From assembly GCA_018818595.1 (NCBI GenBank), contig JAHIRM010000003.1, positions 1-64,000 of the forward strand: a stretch of DNA of 64,000 nt, read 5' to 3'. Shown here one piece after another: positions 17,338-25,533 of this stretch. The translations under genes and the position numbers were made by a program. The notes beneath the pieces are model-generated. The model searched no databases and was not told the DNA's origin. It worked only from the letters and a program-made list of their open reading frames with translations. Within the stretch, counting starts at the first letter, position 1, and every line of letters begins with the position of its first letter. The stretch comes from Bacillota bacterium. GTDB lineage: Bacteria; Bacillota_I; Bacilli_A; Izemoplasmatales; Hujiaoplasmataceae.

Positions 17338-18723
17338 ATGCAAAAGAGTTATGCTATTCCTCCATATAAGATTAAAATGGTGGAACCGATTCATTTGATT
17401 ACACACGAAAAAAGAAAAATCAAATTAAAAGAGGCTGGTTACAATCCCTTTCAACTTCGAAGTGAAGATATTTTTATTGATCTTCTTACAGATTCTGGAA
17501 CAGGCGCAATGAGCCATTTTCAATGGGCAGCATTAATGCAAGGAGATGAATCCTATGCGGGATCATCTAGTTACTATCGTCTAGAGAAAGTAGTAAAAGA
17601 AATTACGGGCTATAAGTATATTATGCCTGCTCACCAAGGCAGAGGGGCAGAACAAGTAGTGATACCCGAATTAATAAAACATCCGGGCATGTATTTTATT
17701 AGTAATATTCACTTTGATACGACAAGGGCACACGTTGAAATGGCGGGAGCTAGAGCCATTGATTGTGTTTGTAAAGAGTGTTTTGACTTAGAACATTATG
17801 CTCCTTTTAAAGGTAATTTTGATATAGTAAAATTGGAACAAATTATTGAAAAATATCAAGCCCAAAATATTGCTGGCATTATTATGACTATCACAAATAA
17901 CTCCGCAGGAGGACAACCAGTAAGTATCTCAAATATGAAACAAGTTTCAGAAATAGCTTCTCATTATCGCATTCCAGTTATAATTGATGGGGCCAGATAT
18001 GCAGAAAACTCTTATTTTATAAAACAAAGAGAAGAAGGATATCAAGATACTAAAATTATAGATATCGCCAAAGAAACATTTGCATTAGCTGACATTTTTT
18101 TAATGAGCGCTAAAAAGGATGGACTCGTTAATATTGGCGGATTAATTGCAATTAAATCTAATGAAGAATTATTCAAAAGATGTCAAACTAGAATTGTTCT
18201 TATGGAAGGATTTCCAACTTATGGTGGCTTAGCAGGAAGAGACATGGATGCGTTAGCGGTTGGATTAGAAGAGGCCTTAGAAGAAGATTATTTGGCTTAC
18301 CGCATTGATGAAGTCAAATACTTAGGAGACAAATTACTTTCTGCAGGAATTCCTATTCAATATCCTACTGGAGGACATGCGGTTTTTGTGGATTGTGGAA
18401 AAATGTGCCCACAAATACCTTATCATCAATTTCCAGCTCACGCTGTTTGTAATGAATTATATTTAGAAGGCGGAATACGCGCTGTTGAAATCGGATCTTT
18501 GCTTTTAGGAAGAAATCCGGATTCGCTGAAAAATATGAAAGCAGATATCGAATTTTTGAGACTTACAATACCAAGAAGAACCTATACATTTCAACACTTA
18601 GATTATGTTGCAGAATGTTTGATAAAAGTATATCTTAGGCGAGATACTATCAAAGGTGTTGAATTTATTTATGAATCACCAATTTTAAGACATTTTACCG
18701 CTAGATTTAAGCCCATTCAATAA
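17338..18723 (+). CDS. tnaA: tryptophanase
   Basis: 461 aa, PLP enzyme of the beta-eliminating lyase family. It splits L-tryptophan to indole, pyruvate and ammonia. Tyrosine phenol-lyase is the close alternative. Residues that differ between the two families match tryptophanase: FDTT (Asp, as E. coli Asp137), [11 protein letters not shown] where the lyase has Arg in MERG, and LRHFTA (His, as E. coli His463) where it has Phe. PLP Lys is in MSAKKDG. GAAAGGA precedes ATGATG; the second ATG has the better spacing. arcA follows after 36 nt. No tnaB permease or Trp-containing leader peptide is near. Confidence 0.92.
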   Translation: MQKSYAIPPYKIKMVEPIHLITHEKRKIKLKEAGYNPFQLRSEDIFIDLLTDSGTGAMSHFQWAALMQGDESYAGSSSYYRLEKVVKEITGYKYIMPAHQGRGAEQVVIPELIKHPGMYFISNIHFDTTRAHVEMAGARAIDCVCKECFDLEHYAPFKGNFDIVKLEQIIEKYQAQNIAGIIMTITNNSAGGQPVSISNMKQVSEIASHYRIPVIIDGARYAENSYFIKQREEGYQDTKIIDIAKETFALADIFLMSAKKDGLVNIGGLIAIKSNEELFKRCQTRIVLMEGFPTYGGLAGRDMDALAVGLEEALEEDYLAYRIDEVKYLGDKLLSAGIPIQYPTGGHAVFVDCGKMCPQIPYHQFPAHAVCNELYLEGGIRAVEIGSLLLGRNPDSLKNMKADIEFLRLTIPRRTYTFQHLDYVAECLIKVYLRRDTIKGVEFIYESPILRHFTARFKPIQ

Positions 18724-18759
18724 CGTTAATTAAATTGTATATTTAAGGAGGAATATTTT

Positions 18760-19995
18760 ATGAGTGTTTTACAAGTAAATTCTGAAATAGGGAATCTAAA
18801 AAAAGTACTTCTGCATCGACCAGGAGGAGAACTTGAAAACTTAACTCCTAAGTGGTTAGAACAACTGCTTTTTGATGATATTCCTTGGTTAGATTTAGCA
18901 AAGAAAGAACATGACCAATTCGCTGAAGTATTCAGAAAAAATGGAGTAGAAGTTCTGTATCTTTCTGATTTGGTTTCAGAAGCTCTCGATTCATCTGAAA
19001 GCATTAAAAATCAATTTATTGAACAATTTATTGAAGAGGCACATGTAACAAGTGATACTTTAAAAATTGTTTTATCAGATTATTTACACGCATGTACAAC
19101 AACAAAAAAAATGGTCGAAAAAACGATGTCTGGTATTCGAAAATCTGAAGTACCTAATTTTACAAAAAGAACGTTAACAGACTATATAAGAGATTATCCG
19201 TTTGTGACAGATCCAATGCCAAATTTATATTTCACTAGAGACCCATTTTCAGTTATCGGAAACGGAGTTTCAATCAGTAAAATGTATACATTTACAAGAA
19301 GTAGAGAAACCATATACGGAGAATTCATCTTTAAATATCATCCCATTTATGGAAACGATACGATTCCACTTTATTACAACCGAACATATTTGTCTTCTAT
19401 TGAAGGCGGAGATATTGTCGTGCTGAATGATAAAATATTAGCAGTTGGAGTAAGCCAAAGAACACATCCTGCAGCTATTGAGAAATTAGCAAAAAATCTA
19501 TTTTATAATTATAAAACCACGTTCGAGACAATTCTTGCTTTTGATATTCCAAAAAGCAGATCTTTTATGCATCTTGACACTATTTTTACTCAAGTAGATT
19601 ATGGTAAATTTTTAATTCATAACGAATTAAGACACGATATTAAAGTATTTGAATTAACTAGAAGTAAAACACATAAAAATAAATTAACTGTATTACCAAT
19701 TGAAGGTAAAATTGATATGATTTTAGAAAAATATCTAAATCAAAAAATTACCTTAATTCCTTGTGGTGGCGACGATGTTGTGTCTTCTGATAGAGAACAA
19801 TGGAATGATGGAGCAAATACCATAGTTATTCGACCAGGAGAAGTCATTGTTTATGAAAGAAATCACATCACAAACGATTTGTTAACCAAGCACGGTATCA
19901 AAGTCCACCCCATTCTTTCAGGGGAATTATCGAGGGGTAGAGGCGGACCAAGGTGTATGAGCATGCCTCTTTATCGAGAAAATATTCAAGAATAA
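18760..19995 (+). CDS. arcA: arginine deiminase
   Basis: 411 aa, full length. It hydrolyses L-arginine to citrulline and ammonia. Signatures: NLKKVLLHRPGGELENLTP at the N-terminus, YFTRDPFSVIGNG, FMHLDT with catalytic His/Asp region, and near the C-terminus RGGPRCMSMPL with the nucleophilic Cys399. AAGGAGGAATATTTT precedes the ATG. ArcB and ArcC (carbamoyltransferase and carbamate kinase) and ArcD (antiporter) are not adjacent, so here it makes only acid-buffering ammonia unless the others are elsewhere. It probably shares a transcript with tnaA. Confidence 0.97.
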   Translation: MSVLQVNSEIGNLKKVLLHRPGGELENLTPKWLEQLLFDDIPWLDLAKKEHDQFAEVFRKNGVEVLYLSDLVSEALDSSESIKNQFIEQFIEEAHVTSDTLKIVLSDYLHACTTTKKMVEKTMSGIRKSEVPNFTKRTLTDYIRDYPFVTDPMPNLYFTRDPFSVIGNGVSISKMYTFTRSRETIYGEFIFKYHPIYGNDTIPLYYNRTYLSSIEGGDIVVLNDKILAVGVSQRTHPAAIEKLAKNLFYNYKTTFETILAFDIPKSRSFMHLDTIFTQVDYGKFLIHNELRHDIKVFELTRSKTHKNKLTVLPIEGKIDMILEKYLNQKITLIPCGGDDVVSSDREQWNDGANTIVIRPGEVIVYERNHITNDLLTKHGIKVHPILSGELSRGRGGPRCMSMPLYRENIQE

Positions 19996-20019
19996 TCAGA
20001 TTCATTTTTCAGCAAAGGA

Positions 20020-20047
20020 TTGACTTGTTTTATTCATTAGGTATAAT
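20020..20047 (+). promoter_or_regulatory. promoter of the diguanylate cyclase gene
   Basis: TTGACT (20020-20025), 16-bp spacer, TATAAT (20042-20047). AAAAGGAGC serves the ATG at 20082; leader about 28 nt. Confidence 0.75.
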
Positions 20048-20081
20048 GAAAGACATATACTTTAAAAAAAGGAGCTAAACA

Positions 20082-21248
20082 ATGCTTTCATCCATTAAAA
20101 ATAGATTTGTGATAATATTAATTATATTTAGTTTTAGTGCAATTGTTTGCTCGATTCCGGGATATATTTTATACGCAAATATAAAAACGCTTATTGTAGA
20201 AGAATTGGGTAGAAATGCCGAAAATGTAGCTATTTCAGTGGCGGAATTAGTGGAGCAAGATATTGATTCCTATCAAGAACTATTCGAAATTGAAGACTAT
20301 TCAGAAGGAACTTACGACGAAGTATATTATCAAAAAATGTTAACCATTTTTTATAACTTAAGAACACAAACTGGTGCAGATTATATCTATACTGAAAAAA
20401 TGATTGATGATGCTACCATTGTTTATCTTATCGATGGAGAAGATCAAGAAAGTGAGTTTTTTTCACCAATTGGATCGGAAGATGTAATGTATGAATTAGA
20501 ACGCCAAGCTTTTGTCGAAGGAATCCCTGTAGCAACTAGTATTGAAACTTACCCAGTGTGGGGAGAGTGTTTATCAGGATTTGCCCCTATTATTAATCAT
20601 GAAACCGATGAGATTATTGGAGTAGTTGGTGTCGATTTTTCTTTATCTTATGTACAAGGATTGATTACTTCTGTGCGAATTGTGATTGCAATAGGACTTA
20701 TGTGTTTGACAGGCTTAGCAACCTATGTATTATACCAGTTAGTCAATATTCGTTCTGAAGCATTGGATAAAGATTACTTAACAAGTCTTTATAGCAAACG
20801 TTACCAAGACTTAAAGCTTAGAAAAGCATTAAGAGAAGCAAAATTTAGAAATAATCCTTTATCTCTTGTGATGCTTGATGTAGATTACTTTAAAGAAATA
20901 AACGATAACTATGGCCACAATACGGGAGATAAAGTTCTTAAAGCTGTTGCTGAGGTTATCCTTTATAATACTAGAAATATCGACATCTGCTCAAGATATG
21001 GCGGAGATGAATTTTTAATTATTTTTCCTAATACAACACCAAAAGAGGCAGAGGCTATTAGTGAGAAAATCAAACAAAACATTTTAAAAATTTCTCTTCC
21101 CGAAGAGCTTGAAATGCAAATTTCAGTGAGCATTGGACTTTCTGAATGGAATCGAGTATGCGATGCGGAGGAATTAATTATACAAGCCGATAAAGCAATG
21201 TATGTTTCAAAAAACACTGGAAAAAATAAAATTACAATTTATAAATAA
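20082..21248 (+). CDS. membrane-bound Cache-type sensor diguanylate cyclase (GGDEF)
   Basis: 388 aa. TM1 at about 9-31, an extracytoplasmic sensor of about 165 residues that ends with the Cache-like IIGVVGVDFSLSYVQ, TM2 at about 201-222, and a C-terminal GGDEF domain (from DKDYLTSLYSKR). The active site is intact: MLDVDYFKEINDNYGHNTGD binds Mg-GTP and YGGDEF is catalytic. An allosteric I-site RxxD (RNID) lies exactly five residues before GGDEF, so product inhibition is expected. It makes cyclic di-GMP. No EAL, HD-GYP or PilZ partner is in the window. It is a single-gene unit with its own promoter and terminator. Confidence 0.92.
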   Translation: MLSSIKNRFVIILIIFSFSAIVCSIPGYILYANIKTLIVEELGRNAENVAISVAELVEQDIDSYQELFEIEDYSEGTYDEVYYQKMLTIFYNLRTQTGADYIYTEKMIDDATIVYLIDGEDQESEFFSPIGSEDVMYELERQAFVEGIPVATSIETYPVWGECLSGFAPIINHETDEIIGVVGVDFSLSYVQGLITSVRIVIAIGLMCLTGLATYVLYQLVNIRSEALDKDYLTSLYSKRYQDLKLRKALREAKFRNNPLSLVMLDVDYFKEINDNYGHNTGDKVLKAVAEVILYNTRNIDICSRYGGDEFLIIFPNTTPKEAEAISEKIKQNILKISLPEELEMQISVSIGLSEWNRVCDAEELIIQADKAMYVSKNTGKNKITIYK

Positions 21249-21253
21249 TCAGG

Positions 21254-21281
21254 AAAGCAATTGAAATTCAATTGCTTTTTT
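21254..21281 (+). terminator. terminator of the diguanylate cyclase gene
   Basis: Perfect stem AGCAATTGA / TCAATTGCT (21256-21264 / 21268-21276), three-base loop, followed by T5 or more. Confidence 0.9.
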
Positions 21282-21329
21282 TATGGTGTAATTTCACCAA
21301 GCATCTATCACTCTTGAAGAACGTTCATA

Positions 21330-21338
21330 TGGTATACT
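21330..21338 (+). promoter_or_regulatory. extended -10 of msrB
   Basis: TGG-TATACT. Predicted +1 near 21345; GGTGAG at 21350-21355 and GTG start at 21360 give a leader of about 15 nt. Confidence 0.6.
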
Positions 21339-21359
21339 ATTTTTAAAGCGGTGAGAGAA

Positions 21360-21800
21360 GTGACAATCAAAAGTAAGAATGATTTAAAAATAAAATTAAC
21401 AAAAATGCAATATGAAGTGACACAAAACAAAGCAACTGAACCACCTTTTGACAATCTATATTGGAATAACAAACATTCAGGAATATATTTAGATGTAATT
21501 TCAAAAACTCCATTGTTTTCAACGCTAGACCAATTTGATTCAATGTGTGGATGGCCAAGTTTTTCCAAGTCACTTGGAAAAGTAGAACTTAAGAAAGACG
21601 TAAGTCATCATCTACTTCGAATTGAAGTAACAAGCGAGGACTCTCATTCTCATTTGGGACATCTTTTTGATGACGGGCCAAAAGAAACAGGTGGAGTGAG
21701 ATATTGTATTAATTCTGCATCTTTAGAATTTGTTCCTTTGGAAAAATTAATAGGGTCAGAATACGAAGAATATCTGTCTTTGTTTGAAAGGGAGAAATGA
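21360..21800 (+). CDS. msrB: peptide-methionine (R)-S-oxide reductase
   Basis: About 146 aa, MsrB family: reduces methionine R-sulfoxide in proteins with electrons from thioredoxin. Motifs: [26 protein letters not shown] and the catalytic Cys in [13 protein letters not shown]; the Cys in CGWPSF is the likely resolving residue. The two CxxC pairs that bind zinc in many MsrB proteins are missing, so this is a zinc-free form. The GTG at 21360 fits GGTGAG better than the GTG at 21351. The next gene begins inside the stop (ATGA). MsrA is not in the window. Confidence 0.93.
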   Translation: MTIKSKNDLKIKLTKMQYEVTQNKATEPPFDNLYWNNKHSGIYLDVISKTPLFSTLDQFDSMCGWPSFSKSLGKVELKKDVSHHLLRIEVTSEDSHSHLGHLFDDGPKETGGVRYCINSASLEFVPLEKLIGSEYEEYLSLFEREK

Positions 21801-22285
21801 TGTTAAAACTTATACTAAATATGCAAAAACAAAAACGGTTTATTGTACAAGGGATGATTATTGCAAGCTTTTTTTTAACACTTTATTTTTTATTAGATTA
21901 TTTAAATGGTGGATATCTGTTAATGGTAGAAGAATATGGGACTTACTTGGTGGTAATTAATATTTTACTAAACATTATAATGTCTTTTTTAAGTGCTTTT
22001 ATGATGAATTTAAGTTCAGCTTTGGTTAAATTTACAGGCAAAGAAGGAAAAGGAACTTTTTTAAGTAGTGTTGCAGTTTTTTTTGGAATCATGACTTATG
22101 GATGTACTCCATGTGTAATAGCATTTTTTGCAACAATTGGCATCACCTTATCAGTGGCCGCTTTACCGCTGGCTGGGCTTCCGTATAAATTTATTTCTTT
22201 TGGAATATTGTTAATAGGTATGCTTTGGTTATTTCATGAGATCAATCACTCTAAGTGTAAATTGCCAAATCCTAAATCAGAATAA
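21797..22285 (+). CDS. four-helix membrane protein with a CxxC motif, unknown function
   Basis: 162 aa with about four membrane helices (16-35, 44-70, 87-115, 122-150). The motif [15 protein letters not shown] places two Cys (CTPC) at or near a membrane face; one more Cys is near the C-terminus. I do not recognise the family; CcdA/DsbD, VKOR and MerT use similar Cys motifs but other signatures are absent. Its ATG overlaps the msrB stop, so translation is coupled. A role in passing electrons for MsrB or in Cys chemistry is an inference from the CxxC and from the coupling. Confidence 0.6.
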   Translation: MMLKLILNMQKQKRFIVQGMIIASFFLTLYFLLDYLNGGYLLMVEEYGTYLVVINILLNIIMSFLSAFMMNLSSALVKFTGKEGKGTFLSSVAVFFGIMTYGCTPCVIAFFATIGITLSVAALPLAGLPYKFISFGILLIGMLWLFHEINHSKCKLPNPKSE

Positions 22286-22305
22286 CGACTAATTGTCGTT
22301 TTTCT
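22284..22305 (+). terminator. terminator after msrB and the CxxC membrane gene
   Basis: AACGAC (22284-22289) pairs with GTCGTT (22295-22300), five-base loop, then a T-rich tail. Confidence 0.6.
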
Positions 22306-22335
22306 TTTAGGTATATTGAATCTGTTTTTTTAAAA

Positions 22336-22344
22336 TGGTATAAT
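22336..22344 (+). promoter_or_regulatory. extended -10 of the ABC-FtsX-lipoprotein operon
   Basis: TGG-TATAAT. Predicted +1 near 22351, leader about 49 nt to the ATG at 22400. Confidence 0.6.
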
Positions 22345-22399
22345 AATCATAACTTATCGACATCACAATAAAAACAGATTTTTAAAAGGCGGAAAAAGA

Positions 22400-23080
22400 A
22401 TGGTCTTAATTCAAACGAAAGATGTTGTAAAAGATTATAATAGCAGTCAAGTGGTAACTCACGTCCTAAAAAAAATTAATATAGAAATTATGCAAGATGA
22501 TTTCTGTGGAATTGTAGGCCCATCTGGATCTGGGAAAACCACGTTATTATATGTGCTTAGTGGTTTAGAAAAAGCAACTTCTGGAAATGTATTCTTATTT
22601 GATAGAGACCTAACTTCTTTTAAAGAATCTGAAATGCAAAACTTGAGAAAAAATGACATCGGATTTGTATTTCAATTTTATAATTTATTGCCCAATCTTA
22701 CTGTTTACGAAAATATTTTATTGTCCAGAATCATAGCTAAAAAAGAAGATAATTCTGAAATCGAAGAAGTTTTAGAGTTGGTTGGAATGAGTAAATTTGC
22801 GCATTATTACCCTAATCAATTATCCGGAGGAATGCAACAAAGAGTAGCAATTGCCAGAGCAATTGTCAATCAACCAAAGCTCATTTTCGCAGATGAACCA
22901 ACAGGAAATTTGGATCAAAAAAATGGGTTAGAGATAATGAAAATATTACAGGACTTAAACACCATGAAACATATAACGATTGTTATGGTTACTCATAACG
23001 AAGATAATCTTTCTTTTTGTAACAGAAAGATACAGTTATTGGATGGGGTTGTAGAAAAAGATGAACTCATTTCCTTATAA
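22400..23080 (+). CDS. ABC transporter ATP-binding protein (MacB/LolD/FtsE type)
   Basis: 226 aa, a single nucleotide-binding domain. Walker A GPSGSGKTTLL, Q-loop FVFQFYNLLPNLTVYEN, signature LSGGMQQRVAIARA, Walker B LIFADEPTGNLD and the H-loop VMVTHNED are all intact. The sequence type is that of ATPases that pair with FtsX/MacB permeases (mechanotransmission, lipoprotein or peptide handling) rather than importers. It overlaps the permease gene by 20 nt, so they form one transporter. Confidence 0.95.
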   Translation: MVLIQTKDVVKDYNSSQVVTHVLKKINIEIMQDDFCGIVGPSGSGKTTLLYVLSGLEKATSGNVFLFDRDLTSFKESEMQNLRKNDIGFVFQFYNLLPNLTVYENILLSRIIAKKEDNSEIEEVLELVGMSKFAHYYPNQLSGGMQQRVAIARAIVNQPKLIFADEPTGNLDQKNGLEIMKILQDLNTMKHITIVMVTHNEDNLSFCNRKIQLLDGVVEKDELISL

Positions 23081-25523
23081 AATTAGATTTGCTTATAAAA
23101 ACATTATTAAGAATAAAGGAAATTCTTTTGTAATTTTTCTTTCTCTTAGCATTTTAATGACATTATTTATTTTATCATTTAGTATGTTTTCCGCTTTAAA
23201 ACAAGTTTTGTATTATGAAGGGCAACAGGTATACCAACAATTTGATTTGGTAATGACTTATGATGAAAATTCTTCAGCTAGAATCATCAATAAAAGGACC
23301 ATTGAAGAAGAATACCAAGATTATTTTAAATCCATTTGTGTTTTTTTTAATTTTTATACTTTAGTTGAAACAGATCAATCTCTTTTTTATACCGAAGTAT
23401 TATCCTCTACAGAATACGAACTAGAACGTTTAATTGATAAGGACGTTCCAACTCTAGGAGAAAGAGAAGTCATTATTACAAAATCATCTCAAGAGAACAA
23501 TCTTTTAGAAATTGGCGATACATTACAGCTTTCAATTAATGGAATGCTATTTGATTACCAGGTAAGTCAGATTATCGATGATTTTGGAGTTTTTTCAGGA
23601 GAAAAAATATTTTTAAGAAAAGACACTATTTTAGAAGATATTTATGGAATGACTATTTTTAATAATTTTGGAAACACTGTATATTTTGATGTAAAAGATG
23701 ATCAATCCATTGATGAAATCATTTCTCTTTTCGAACAAAATGAAGATTTTGCTGATTATTATCTATTTAAAACCATTGATGAAACTGAAATTATTAGAGA
23801 AGCAACATATAACGCAACTCTTTTCGCGGGTGTTGGGTTATTAATGATTATCGCGTTTGTAATGGTTTTACATTCTTTATTACCTTTGTTATTTAAAGAT
23901 TATTCGAAACAGTTAGGAGTCATCGATTCTCTTGGAGGAGACAAATTTTTTCTTATTGAAATTTGGTCAATACAGTTAATCATCTATTTAATTGTTTCTT
24001 CAATAGTTGGCATCATTTCAGTGCTTTTTTTATTAAATCAAGGAGCTTTAATTTATGGTATTACTCATTCCATTTATTTAGATGGTTTGATGACAATTCT
24101 CGCAATTTTAATCATAACGATTCTTGTGTTTTTGGACATGTTATTCTTTATTAAAAAAATGAATAAGAAAACCATTGTTGAATTAAGCACGGATTATCGA
24201 TATGAAAAGCAAACATTTTACTATTTTTTCACTCTTTTTATCTTTTCCTTTTTAGCAATATTAATTTTCATTCACCCTTTTAAAGAAGAATTCAATGCTT
24301 TTTTTACAACAATCATATCCATTTTGTGTTTTATAAATTTATTTAGTATTACATTGAATTTGATTTCAAAACAGAATAGACTAAAGAAAAAGACTCTATT
24401 TTCTTTATTCTCTTTAAAACATTTGCACGATAACAAATACATTCACAACTCGATGAAAGTATTATTTGTTGCATTTCAAGTTATTTTAACGACACTGGCA
24501 GTAAGAAGTTATATAGTAAATGAAATTGAGGTTGTTAAAAATCAGCTTCAAGTAGATTATGCTGTTTTAAATATTTTTAATTATAACGAATCAATGAAAA
24601 CTGAAATTGAAACAGCTTATGTAGTAGAATCGGTTGATGAAGCAATCATCTTTCAAGAAACGGTTTTAACTTTCGATACCGGAAATACAAATAATAGAAA
24701 AAATGTTCACTTTTTTGTTTCAATGGAATATAATAAATTTGAAAACTATTTTGTTTTTCATTTAAAGAACGAAATTGAAGAACAATATCTTAACAATACT
24801 TTGCCATACATTGTACTTCCTGAAAATTTACATTATATTTATGGAGCAAATCTTGGCGATGTTATTTATGTAGATATTTCAAGCGAATTATCAAATATAG
24901 CTTTTGTGGTTGGAGGGTTTTTTGAGACAAATTACGACAATGTAGTTTATTCAAATTTGTTCGAAAGTGAATTGTATCAAGGAATTGTAAGCAGTAATAC
25001 AATATTAATAAATTCAAATCAAGAAGGAATATATGAAGAATTAATCAGAGATTACTCAGCAAAAATGTATTATATTCTCGATATGGATATTTTGATTTCA
25101 AGTATTTCTGGGATAGTTCTTAATGTAAACAATTTATTTGAATTTCTAAGTACTATTATTGTTTTGTGCTTTATTGTCGTAATTATAAACAATATTACTT
25201 TGATGTTTTATACTATGAAATCTGATTTCGCCAAGTTAAAATCATTGGGATTGGATTCGGTTCGAATTGCAAAGAATTTGTTTTTAGAAGGGTTAATATT
25301 ATTCGTCATTGTAATTGCTTTTGCGAGCATTGAAGCGATAATATTAATTCCTAATCTTCCAAAAGTTATGATAATATTTGGGTATTATAAATCTATTATT
25401 CCAAGTTTTTCATTATTTTTAATTTCCATAGGAATTGTATTTATTGTTTATTGTTTGAGTTATTTTATTTATTTTTTAAGGATTAAAAGATTACAAATTA
25501 TAGAAGAAATTAAAAAATATTAA
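23061..25523 (+). CDS. FtsX/MacB-type ABC permease with two extracytoplasmic domains
   Basis: 820 aa, about ten membrane helices in two FtsX-like halves: TM1 near 20-42, large outside domain about 45-250, helices about 254-280, 300-325 and 340-365, two central helices (about 385-435), TM near 462-485, a second outside domain (about 490-685) and three last helices (690-718, 740-760, 780-806). This is the layout of long permeases such as BceB/YtrF-like or lipoprotein-release types. No BceRS-like two-component genes adjoin it. The lipoprotein gene starts 10 nt downstream. Substrate unknown. Confidence 0.85.
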   Translation: MNSFPYKIRFAYKNIIKNKGNSFVIFLSLSILMTLFILSFSMFSALKQVLYYEGQQVYQQFDLVMTYDENSSARIINKRTIEEEYQDYFKSICVFFNFYTLVETDQSLFYTEVLSSTEYELERLIDKDVPTLGEREVIITKSSQENNLLEIGDTLQLSINGMLFDYQVSQIIDDFGVFSGEKIFLRKDTILEDIYGMTIFNNFGNTVYFDVKDDQSIDEIISLFEQNEDFADYYLFKTIDETEIIREATYNATLFAGVGLLMIIAFVMVLHSLLPLLFKDYSKQLGVIDSLGGDKFFLIEIWSIQLIIYLIVSSIVGIISVLFLLNQGALIYGITHSIYLDGLMTILAILIITILVFLDMLFFIKKMNKKTIVELSTDYRYEKQTFYYFFTLFIFSFLAILIFIHPFKEEFNAFFTTIISILCFINLFSITLNLISKQNRLKKKTLFSLFSLKHLHDNKYIHNSMKVLFVAFQVILTTLAVRSYIVNEIEVVKNQLQVDYAVLNIFNYNESMKTEIETAYVVESVDEAIIFQETVLTFDTGNTNNRKNVHFFVSMEYNKFENYFVFHLKNEIEEQYLNNTLPYIVLPENLHYIYGANLGDVIYVDISSELSNIAFVVGGFFETNYDNVVYSNLFESELYQGIVSSNTILINSNQEGIYEELIRDYSAKMYYILDMDILISSISGIVLNVNNLFEFLSTIIVLCFIVVIINNITLMFYTMKSDFAKLKSLGLDSVRIAKNLFLEGLILFVIVIAFASIEAIILIPNLPKVMIIFGYYKSIIPSFSLFLISIGIVFIVYCLSYFIYFLRIKRLQIIEEIKKY

Positions 25524-25533
25524 GGAGAAAAAA

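Noticed and set aside
17338-18723. Tyrosine phenol-lyase instead of tryptophanase
   Set aside because: Arg of MERG and the Phe of the C-terminal motif of tyrosine phenol-lyase are replaced by Ile and His, as in tryptophanase, and Asp of FDTT is also tryptophanase-like.
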